Below, piece after piece: positions 12,201-24,060 of a stretch of DNA of 64,000 nucleotides. The stretch comes from Cheilinus undulatus (taxonomy: Eukaryota > Chordata > Actinopteri > Labriformes > Labridae): positions 16,678,275-16,742,274 of the forward strand of contig NC_054881.1 in assembly GCF_018320785.1 (NCBI RefSeq), written 5' to 3'. The position numbers and the translations under genes were made by a program. Under the pieces are notes generated by a model that saw only the letters and a program-made list of their open reading frames with translations, was not told the origin of the DNA and did no database searches. Numbering within the stretch: the stretch's first letter is position 1; every line of letters starts with the position of its first letter.

Positions 12201-15200
12201 AGCTGGAAATGAATATTTGTTGGATTTGCAGCATTAGGAGGTCATAATTACTGAATTCAAAAGCTATTTCAATCAAAAACATCTTAACAGGCCAAGTTAC
12301 ATGTTAACATAGGACCCCTTCTTTGATATCACCTTCACAATTCTTGCATCCATTGAATTTGTGAGTTTTTGGAGAGTTTCTGCTAGAATTTATTTGCAAG
12401 ATGTCAGAATATCCTCCCAGAACTGCTGTTTTGATGTGAACTGCCTCCCACCCTCATAGATCTTTAGCTTGAGGATGCTCCAAAGGTTCTTAATAGGGTT
12501 GAAGTCAGGGGAGGATGGGGGCCACACCATGAGTTTCTCTCCTTTTATGCCCATAGCAGCCAATGACACAGAGGTATTCTTTGCAGCATGAGATGGTGCA
12601 TTGTCATGCAGGAAGATAATTTTGCTGCGGAAGGCACTGCTCTTCTTTTTGTACCATGGAAGAAAGTGGTGAGTCAGAAACTCTTTCTACTTTCCCCAGG
12701 GCATTTTCACACCTTCAGGGACCCTAAAGGGGGCTACCAGCTCTTTCCTCATGATTCCAGCCCAAAACACGGCTACGCCACCTCCCCGCTGACGTCGCAG
12801 CCTTGTTGGGACATGGTGGCCATCCACCAACCATCCACTACTCCATCCATCTGGAATGAATGCAAGCCTCTGGAGGGTCCTACACCTTGAAGTTCGTGGG
12901 ACTCCAGAGGCACCAGCAGCTTCAAACACCTGTTTGCTGCTTTGTAATGGCATTTTAACAGCTGTTCTCTTAATCCAATGAATTTGTCTGGCAGAAACCT
13001 TCCTCATTATGCCTTTATCTGCAAAAACCCGTCTGTGCTCTGAATCAGCCACAAATTTCTTCACAGTACGATCACACTTAAGATTTCATAGGTATTTTCA
13101 TACCTTTTCCAAGGCATTGCACTATTTGACACTTTTTGGCAGCAAAGATCCTTTTTCTTTTCCATACTGCTTGAAACCTGTGGCCTGCTTAATAATGGGG
13201 AATGTCCTTTTCAGGTGGTTTTCCTTCAGTTGGGCTCACCTGGCAAACTAATTATCACAGGTGTCTGAGATTAATATCAGTGATCAAAAGAGCCCTGAGA
13301 CACAATACCATACATGAGGTTAACTGAAAAACAAAAAATTTAATGTTTATGACACTAAAATCCAATTTGCATAATAATTTGGAACGTGGTTTAATGACAT
13401 AACATGCTCCAAAGAATGATAATCTAAATGACAGTTATACAGATATTTGGATGAAAACTCAAACTAATGGAAGATTTTCCATTTTACCACATGATGACAC
13501 TTAGCTAAGGTTTCCTTATGGGAGTTGATGTGCAGTTTTAGTGCAATTCTTAAGAAATATCCTGCAAATACATTTATGTGAACCTGAGGATGGCATTAGA
13601 GGATTACCAAAGTTATGAGATGAAGATAATTTAGTTCAGCCAGAGGAGATGCACTGATGATGTCATAAAAGAACTATAAGGCAAGACACAAAAACCTAAA
13701 ATGCTTAATTTAGCTATTGCTGTGAGAGTTGTCTGTGTGAAAGCATGCAATGCAAGCAAAATGCAAATGCAATTTATCTCCAGTTATTTGGTATACACAA
13801 GCCAAGGTTAACAGCTTACACATACACAATATTCTAGAGCTGTAGGAGACTAGTTATTTTTGAAAACTTACCTGCTTCATCTGCATTCTGTTTTGCTTGC
13901 TGTGCTTTAGCATAGAGCTGAAAGACATTAAGGAGCATTAATTCTCTGACAGTGAGTCAAAGGTAAACACACAAGTCAGGTTAAATCAGAGAGTACGGTC
14001 TAGACCTGCCCTCTTTGTTAAGTGTCTTGAGATAACTTTGATTGTGAATTGGCGCTATACAAAAAAAGACTGATAAGAAATGAAAGCAGAAATTCCATGA
14101 AAAAGACCACATCAGTATTGTTATCTAGCACCACTCTGTATGCCAGCTCATACACACATAACAAGGAAGAGAGCTATAATTTTTAAAGCATTAATGATTT
14201 ACCAGCAGCACCTTTAGAGTTCTATGTCCTCCTCAGGACAAAGCACGGCTGCTTTACATCACAGAGAACACAATTTAACAGTTTTGCCTCAAATCTGACA
14301 GGAGGTATAATACAGAATATTTAAATATACTTACTTAAAAGCCTTGTTATTACTATGACAACATAAAGTTGTCATATAATGGCAATTGTATATAACAGCT
14401 CCTGTGTTGATTTTTTTTTAAGGAAAAAAGCCATCCAAACCTACCTGGCCCTATGTGAAAAATGAATTGCCCCCTAAACCTAATAACTGGTTGTGCCATC
14501 CTGAGTGACAACAACTGCAGGCAAGAGTTGTGATGACTGGAAAAGAGTATTTCCCACTGCTGCATGGTCTGGCAGTAATCGGGCCTTGATGTGGCTGGTG
14601 AAATATTTTTCGAGCTTTCAAAAATGTTAAATCATGATTTAACAAGTGCCAGGTAGGTTTAGATGGCTTTTTTCCCTTGATGAATAAAATCATCATTAAA
14701 AACTCAATTTTGTTATGACAAAGGGTTATCTTTATCTAATGTTAAAATTTGTTTGATGAGCTGAAACATTTAGTGATAAATATGCAAAAAAAAAAAAAAA
14801 AAATCAGGAAGAGGAAAATACTTTTTCATGGCACTGTATGTAGTAGCCATCTGTGGTCGCTTGTAAAGAAAAATTCTAAATATACTTTACATCTGAAAAA
14901 GGAAACAGACTGTTTTAGCATTTTGCTGTTAATCTTTTTACACGCTGCAAGAGAGAAAAAAATCTATTTCGCTGACTGTCTTGTTTGCTTCTGTAAGTCT
15001 TAACACGTGTCAGTATTACTTTCAGTCAGTTTCACATCCAGCTTAAAAAATATTCACGGGAACTTTTATAACTGGCATCAACAAATAAATATGTAAATAA
15101 AATGTGGCAACAAAAAGAGCACTTTTACAACTTTTTTAACATTTCTGAACAAATGAATGTATACAACATAATCCCTCTGCGCAACCAAATGGAGAAATAA

Positions 15201-18200
15201 GCATTTAACTCTTAGTTTAATTTGTTAATCATTCTCCACTGTTTCTTTTTCACTTTACCTTCTCTACATGCTTGGCATTGTTGGCGTTTCGGTTCACATT
15301 CTGATCTGCTTCTTCTTTATCTCGGCACTTCTGCTCGTAAGTCTTCTTAGTCTGGAAACATGCAACACAGTCAACATAAAATCAATCTACTGGCATTCTC
15401 TTTGTTTGGATTCTATTTCAAATCCTTCATGCTGCTCATGACAACTACTTCTGCTTTTAAGATATTAATGCTATTAAATGTTGCCCTGTGGTTTGCTTCC
15501 CAAACTGGCCAACATAACTTCCCCCCGGTTGAGCGAAAGAGCAGAGAAAGGCTAAGCATTTTCACTGTTTTCAATACACAACTGATACCCCTCCAACATG
15601 ACTCACCAAAGAAGCTCTGTTGGCGTCAGTTTACAGAAATACTTCACTTCCGTTTTTTTTTTTTTTTATCTTAAATCCAGCATGACGTAAGATTAAAAAG
15701 AACTATTGCTATTAGACCTTTCAATGTCAGAAAAATGAATATTATTGCCATTATTTCTGCTTGTGTCCTAACACATATCAGCTCAGCAGTTTGACAACAT
15801 GTTACATGGAATATAAAAGCTGTAAAAAATGTCTGAAAATGTCCTTTAAGTGATTTATCCTGCAGTGGGACCACAATATTTTGACTCACATCCATCGTCT
15901 TCTTGAACTGTGAGGACTTCTGCTTGTGGATCGCATCCATCTGTTGTTCAAGCTGAAAAAGAAAGTCATACCTAGTCAGAAACTCAAAGAGGTTTTTTAG
16001 TATTATAGCGCTGCAGAATCAAACTACCAACCCTTTTCCTTGCTTCTTTTTGTTTTTCTCTGAAGTCTTCCAGCTTCTTGGTCTCGTCCCTCATGCCCTG
16101 GGCCAGCTGTAGATGTGACAGACCTACATGTTCAGTCTCTGCAAGGGTTAAAACTTGGGTTATTGCTTGAGCTACACAGGAAAATAAACAAAAATACTTT
16201 CTAAATTAGCATGGTTCAATGAAAGTAATAATGAAAGAGTAAAATTTAAGGCACTTACGTAATTTGAACACATCGAGGGATCTTTTTAATGTGCTATAAA
16301 GAAAAAGAAACAAAGATTATAAAGAGGTTTCTCAGATTGCAAAATCTACATCAAATGAGCACACCATTCAATTTGACAGCATCCGTCAGAACCCAGGGCT
16401 GGACTGGTAATCTGGCATACAGGGCATTTTCCTGGTGGGCTGTCACACTTTGGGGCTGGTATGATTTTATTGAGCACAAATTTTTTAATTTATACTAACT
16501 TCTTAAGCACCTCTGCTAATATAAGGGTACTGTGTCCACCACATGACCAAATAACGTCAGGAGGGGCAGTGAAAACAGAGTGAATGCATGCCATTTTATT
16601 TTTCTATGTTAGTCTGAGGGAACCTATTAAAGGGCATAAAGGAAGATTTATGTCATGTTCAAACCAGGGCTAAACGATTTGTGAAAATAATCTAACTGAA
16701 TTTTATTCCCCCGATATTGCGATTTAATTTGCGATTGCTTTTAGGTTCCTCATCTTATATATTTTTCAATAAACACAAGCAATACATAATTCAATATAGA
16801 ATAGAATAAACTTAAGCTGGTTAATTTATGAAAAATATATTGAACTGTGATTATTTTGGCTCACATTACAAATTTGATATAAATTGCTATACCGAAGTAA
16901 CCTTGCAAAGCAGATGGATATGCCTGTTTCCATGTTTCTCACTGGCGAATCCATCTTGCAAAGCTCCCATCTGAACCGTTTGGGCCCGGCTAGAAAGTGA
17001 CAGGACCAATCAGCGACGAGGTGCAGTACTTTCAGGGGCAGCAGAGTCGTGACGTAAACAAGCAGCAGCAAGAGCTGGTGCAGTTATGGAGGAAGAGCTT
17101 AGCGTGGATGCTGCTAAAGCGCCAGTTTTATCAGAACTTGACGACATTTCGACATTTTGTTGCTCATATTGGCCTGTAGAGATGTGACAGACAGAAAGTT
17201 CATCCATCACACTCCGAGTTTTTTTTCACAGCCTCTGCCTTTTCCTCAAAAGTTTCCTATTGAAGCTTTCCCAGACATTCCCAGGCATGCTAGGTTAAGA
17301 CCGAAGGGGATGATAATTTATATGTCATTCTCGTTTTGATTAAAAAACATACATTAACAAGAAAAGCAAGATTTTTGTGAACCAATATAAAAAAAGACAC
17401 CTGAATATTTGCATATACGCTTAAAATCTCTGCTATAAACAAATGTATTAAACTGGTATTTTACACATTTCAGGTTAAAGAAAAATTACAACTTCTGCAA
17501 TTTGTAAATCGCAGCAGGTAATATTGTGATTTAATCTAAATTGGCGATTAATTTCCTTGCTCTAGTTCAAACCTCTAACTCTAACCAGGAGTAAAGGGCT
17601 GGTTCGTACCAAAAAACGCCAGGGCCAAATTTTCTTCCCAGTCTAGCACTGTCAGAACCTCATGGATCCACTATATATCACACACAGAGGAATCTGAAGC
17701 TCTCCTGTTAAGTTTTTTGGCCTCTATCAAACAATTAACTGTGCTAATAAACATCACCAATAAAGGCAGTGAAAAAGACTGCTGACATCTAATGCAAGAT
17801 GCAAGACTTCAAGCCAGGCTCCCCAGGGTTAGTGTATTTTAACTGAAAACTTTAAAAACTTCTAAATCCAAAACAGATTTCAAAGTTCTCCCTATTTTGG
17901 GGGCTTTTATTCAAACAGGACAGCTGAAGTACGACAGGAAATGTGGGGCGAGGGTGCAGGGAAGACATGCACCAAACCGCGTCCAGACCGGGAATCGATA
18001 ACCTGACACCAGATAGGCTGTTTCATACATCCACTACATAGGATTTATTTCACATTTGCCTGAAGGCAGATATGGAATCTGATCACTGGGGTATGTTAAA
18101 AAAACTGAAAAAATTAAATATGGAAAGCAAGAGCGACTATAGGAGTGAACCCAACTAGGGATGAATATTGTTTGGGTTTTTCTGAGAGTGCTGGTGCCTA

Positions 18201-21200
18201 AACAGTGTCTGAATAGATAGAAAAAAGTCTGTTAAAGTCAATGGAAGACTAAAAGCTGTCAGGGTATAGTACTAAAATATCTTTGTAAGATGCCAAACAC
18301 TGTACTCTGGCAATGTCACTAAACCTATTTATTCAATCCTGACAGTGTGCTGGAGTTTTCCTCCAACTTCTATGAATAAAAAACAAGAAATGGCATTTGA
18401 TTGTCTCTGACTTCTGTGTTTGTTTCTTTGGTACTGAAAAGACAAGAAATGATGTTTTTGCAAAAAATGTACCAAAGTTTATGATTTTACAAATATCTTC
18501 AAACATGCTATGACTCTAAATCTCCATAACTACTGAATAAACAGGCTCATGCATTTGCAATCCATCATCACACCAACCTTTCTTTTAGTAAAAATCAAAC
18601 AGAGAAGGTCTCCTTAGAACATAAATGCAAACAAAGACTTTTTTAATCAATTCTGAGGACTTTTTTCAAGGACTGAATTTCCTGCCTTTCATATGTTTTG
18701 AGACCTGTAGATACCTTATTGAATGGCATAAACAAAGCAGTGGTAATAAAACAGTCACTTTAGTTTGTTTGCAAAAGTACTCACAAAAATCCTTAAATGG
18801 GAAGTGTTATTAAGTGATTCTAAGAAATGAGTGCTCTTCTTTGTCACCCTCCCCCATTAGTCTTCCTTCCTCTTCCCACATTAACAAAACCTCTGAGCAA
18901 AAATGGCAGAAGCACAGCACTGTGTAACCACACAGAATGGGAACTACACTTGCTCATACAGAAACACCATGTGAACATTGATGCATAAAATTTGTTAGAC
19001 TTAAGCATCACTGAAAAACTGCAGAAAACAAAATAACGCAAACTTTATTCTTTCAGATGGTTGTAAATGATCTCACGCATTGCTTTGAGACCGGACCTTA
19101 AATATTGCTTTGACCTTTCTTCCTGTTTCACCTCATGAAAATATCTAGTTCTGCAAAGACAGACTGAACAAAACAATGTATTAACATAACAACACATCTC
19201 AGCATAGAGGTCACTCACTTCATCTCATTGTGTCCACACACCTTCTTGGACAAACCAAGGAGATCTTTGGCGTACTTCTCTTCGATTGATGCCCTGAAAG
19301 AAACCACCAGAGGAAACAACTCAAATGAATACATTTTCACAGAAAAGCAGCTACACTATGTGGACAAAGATTTTGGTCACACCTGTTAATAGCCATTTGC
19401 AAACATTTATCAACTGTAGGTGATATTATGACAAAGTGGAAGCGTCTAGGAACAACAGCGACTCAACCACAGTGGGAGACCACATAATATCACAGGGTGG
19501 GGTTGACAACTTCTAAGTGCGTAAAAGTTGTCAATGCTCTGCTGATTCCAAAGCTGAAGAGTTCTGAACTTCCACTGGCATTAATGTAAGCATAAAAACT
19601 GTGCAGCAGGAGCTTTATGAATGGGTTTCCATGGCCAAGCAGCTGCATGCAAGCTTTACATCACCAAGTCCAATGCCAAGCATCAGATGGAGTGATGTAA
19701 AGCACACCGACACTGGGCTGTGGAGGAGTGGAAACGTGATCTGTGGAGTGACAAACCACGCCTGTTTGGCAGTCAGATTGTTGAGTCTGGGTTCGGCAGA
19801 CGCCAGGAGAATGTTACCTGCCTGACTGCATTGTGCCAACTGTGAAGTCTGGTGGAGGAGGGATAATGGTATGGGGCTGTTTCTCAGCGTTTGGGCTAGG
19901 CCCCTTGTCTCCAGTAAGTGACAATCTTAATGCCTCAGAATACCAAGACATTCTGGACAATGCTATGCTTCCATCTTTGTGGCAACAGTTTGGGGAAGGC
20001 CCTTCTATTCTAACTTCACGGTGCCACAGTGTACAAAGCAAGGGCTATAAAGACATAGTTTGATGAGTTTGGTGTGGAAGACCTTGACTGGCCCGCTCAG
20101 AGCCTCAGCCCCATTGAGCACCTTTGGGATGAACTGGAACAGAGATTGCTAGTCAGGCCTTCTCATCCAACATCAGCGCCTGGCCTCACAAATGCTCTAC
20201 AGGATGAAATGGACCTGAATTCCCACAGAAACACTCCAAAATTTTGTGGAAAGTCTTCCAAGATGAGTGGAGGCTGTGGGGCCAACTCCATATTAAAGTA
20301 CATGTATTTGAATACAATGTCATTACAGTCTCTGTTGGTGTAATGGTCAGGCCATACTTTTGTCCATAAAGTGGATGTTATCTTCAGATAAGTTATTATT
20401 AAGGTATGAAAATTACCAAAAATGCACATTATCATGGTAACAAAGAGAAAAACAAACATACTGATTCATATGCACTGAGGAGATATGTAGTTTCAAATTC
20501 TTGTTAAGTAAACAAAATATATGTGATATAGAAAATTTACAACAGAACTATATCAAAAAGTTGACTTTAAAAGCAAAAATGTTCATTAAAAACTTCTAAT
20601 ATTTGATGTTGTTACAATTATATTACAGAGTAAATTAAAAATATCTTTATATTGATCTATTGTTAAAAGATGATAAAACCTCTCTATAGGATTGAGATCC
20701 TGGTTTGTACTGATTTACTGTACACGTTTATCAGTGAGATTCCGATGTCACTAAAAATCGAATGTTTGTGCTGCATGTGTGAAACAAGCCAAGACAACGT
20801 GGATGCCATTTTAGTTATACTGACGGTAACCTAGTTTCATTTCATCATGTCTCTGTGGAATCAGGAAGTAAACGAAGCTACTTTTATTGACATTCAGCTG
20901 ACACCGTGCAGTTTACAGAAAACACAACACACAACACACACCTAAATATTTCTGTTGCATTTTTACACAATTGACTAAAAGCTACATCTATGATTTGCTT
21001 ATATTTTGTTTTGCTTATAATGAATGCAAAAGAAAGTCCGAAGCTCTATCCTGTCATTACATTTGATTTTCTGATCATCTCTCTGTCAATCTGAAGTGAA
21101 GATTGTGCTTACTGACCATGTTACTGACCCCATAAAATCTATGACATTAAAGTATTCAGCAGTCTTATCCACTTCTCCACACATAAATACTTGAACTGAT

Positions 21201-24026
21201 ATCTATATCTTGTTTTCATACCACATGATATTTTAAAAATGTGTATGTAAATTTTGTGGCTGCTGTTTTTGCGATACTTTGGAAACCACTGTAAAAGCTT
21301 CTCATGCTAACATGAGGTTACTTTTAGTTGTGTTACTATGTAATATCCTTTTTTGCTATTTTTAAATCTGTGTTTTATTGTGTTGAAATAAAGCTTCTGT
21401 TTAGTCCATAAATAATTAATGTTACTGCATCATTTTTAACAGCTGCAGCTAAAGCAGTGGAAGTTGCAGTACTTTCTTGCACACAATAGATGTTGAAAAT
21501 TATGGTTAATCATTGATTAATATTTCCTTTATTAGTACAGAGTAATCACATCAATAATAGAGATAGTCATTCACTCAGCACTCTTATGTCCTGTGTCATC
21601 AACAGCTACTACATACATGCAACTAAAACAAAAGAGATAACAGCAGTATGTGGCTTTAAAATAAAACTAATCTGACCTACTCCCTATCTACCAATCTACT
21701 TTGATCTTCAGCAGAGGATGCAACCTGCGGAAAATAATTTCCTTGTCTGGTATCCGTGCTGTCACGTGTTTGTTCCCAGTGCTCTCCTGAACAACTTCTT
21801 CTTAACATGGAAATATTGAATCCTTTTCTGTTGATTTCTTTAAATGCTCCCAAATCCATGGACACACCTTGGTTATATCCAAACCACTTAACCTTATAAA
21901 ACCTTACATTTACTTCTATAATGTCTCTGCAATGTCCACAGATCATGTTCCTCAATTTTTACCTTTAGTTTCCTGTAAACTCCTTATCTATCACCTACCA
22001 CCTATTTTACATACTGCAACACAAACAAAGTTTATTGTGTTTGATAGCAAAATGAGGAAAGCCACAAGAGCTTATGAGCTGAACTTTGCTACTATATATA
22101 TCTCTAGCCCTTACCTACACTGTGCTAATAGATCTTATGCCCTAGTTAATACATGACAACAACTACCATAAAGGGAACATAACAGATCTAATGCTCAGAT
22201 AAAGTTAAAGTCAAACAACTTTATAAAACCCACAACGGGCAGATAAGCTGAGTTGTGACCTTACAATTCTAAAATATAATATTAAGGTTGTCAAAATGGT
22301 CAATCATTTGATATTTTTCAATAATGAATGTTTTAAAATGATCAAATCACTGTTATTTTATTGATTAATAGAAGTGAAAGGTACAAAGCTTCAAAAACAG
22401 AAAATTACAATATTTTTTATAAAACTGGTGGGGTGGAGAAGAATAAATAAATTAAAAATTGAAAAATGAAAACCCTCCTTACACTAAATTGTTTAAATAT
22501 GTTGATGTCATTTGGGTTTTCTTTCAATTTTTTTAATCAAAACTAACAAATAACCCAATATTGAATGTCTAGGACATTTTTTCCTTTGCCTTTGTATCCA
22601 AACACCAGAACCAGATCAAAGTTCAACATTCTTGTATTGTGTTACCTTGCTTTCATGAATTCCTCCACCTCCTTGCACGTCCTCCTGCCATCATTGAGAT
22701 ACTGAATGATAGCATCATAGCCACCAGTGCTGGTCAGGTCACAGTTCTGTCAATAAGATGAAAAACATTTCATTATGTTTACTAATGTAAAGTGATTCAC
22801 TTAGAGGCGCCAGTAGCCAGGTGGATATCTGCATGCTCCATGCACAGAGGCTGTTGTCCTTGAAGCAGGCAGTGCAGGTTAAGAACTAACCTGAGGCTCC
22901 TGTCTCATATTTAATCCCCCACTGTCTCTCTCCCTGTAGTTTCCAACTCTATCAACTGTCATTATTTGAAAAAAAGACATAAAAGCCCTGAAATAAAAAT
23001 TACAAATGCAGCCTTGAGATAAAGTACCTGTAAAAAGTATTCACCCCTCTGGCTATTTTAACCTTTTATTGATTTTATAAACCAATCACTACCTCTTGTA
23101 TGTCAAATTGAAAACAGATTTTCTACAAAGTAAAGTCAATTAATTTAAAAATATGTCATGTAAAATAAGTTGCTGTATAAATATTCCTCCCCTTCAAGTC
23201 AGTATTTAGATGTGCCTTTGGCTGCAATCACAGCACTGAGTCTGTGTGGATAGGTCTAAATCAGGTTTGCACATCTGGACACTGTGATTTCACTCCATTC
23301 TTTGCAAAAGTACTCGTTGCCACTCTCCAATAAAACACTGACCAGAGAAGAACCCGGGTATCAGTTGTTGTATGCAAAGTCTCTCACATCTCAGCTGCTG
23401 AAGCTTGTAACTCCTTCAGAGCTGTCACAGGTGTCTTAGTGGCCTCTCTCACTGGTCTCCTTCTTGCACGGTCACTCAGTTTGTGAGGACGGCCTGATCT
23501 AAGCAGATTTACACACGTGCTGTATTTCTTACATTTCTCGATGATAGATTTGATTGAACTCTGGGGGATGTTCAGTGACTTGTAAATTTTTGTATCCATC
23601 CCCTGACTAACACTTTTCAATAAGCTTTTTCTGTGAGTGTTCTTTTGTCTTCGTGGTGTGATGGTAGCCAGAGTTACTGCTAAACCAATGACTGGACCTT
23701 CCAGACACAGGTGTTTATACTACACAGAGACCCATGCACTGCCCTCAGGGGCTACCCATTTCACTTTTTGTGAGACTACTAGCACTAATAGGCTGGACCT
23801 CTATTGAATTAGGTCAGTCACTTTAAAGGGGTTGAATATTTATGCAGTCACTTATTTTAGATCATATGTTATTATTCAATTGACATTACTTTGTAGAAAT
23901 CTGTTTTCACTTTGACCTTTTTTTGTCAAAAAAGCCTAATTATGTTTATCATGATTGATTTATGAAGTCATTAAAAGGGTAAACCTCCAAGGCTCTGAAT
24001 ACTTTTTATACTGTACATGATATTTG

Positions 24027-24060
<34 letters not shown>

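Noticed and set aside
12588-12890. 100-codon plus-strand ORF
   Set aside because: Antisense shadow of the degenerate Tc1 transposase at 12021-13391.
19056-19160. Possible extra pstpip2 exon with a good acceptor (TCTGTCTTTGCAG) and an open frame
   Set aside because: Its translation does not match the F-BAR sequence, it lacks a suitable donor, and exon 3 (19219) joins in phase to 16293, which encodes the expected [12 protein letters not shown].
21677-21955. 92-codon minus-strand ORF in pstpip2 intron 2
   Set aside because: No recognisable domain, no splice context, no transposon hallmark; chance frame cannot be excluded, so not listed as a gene.
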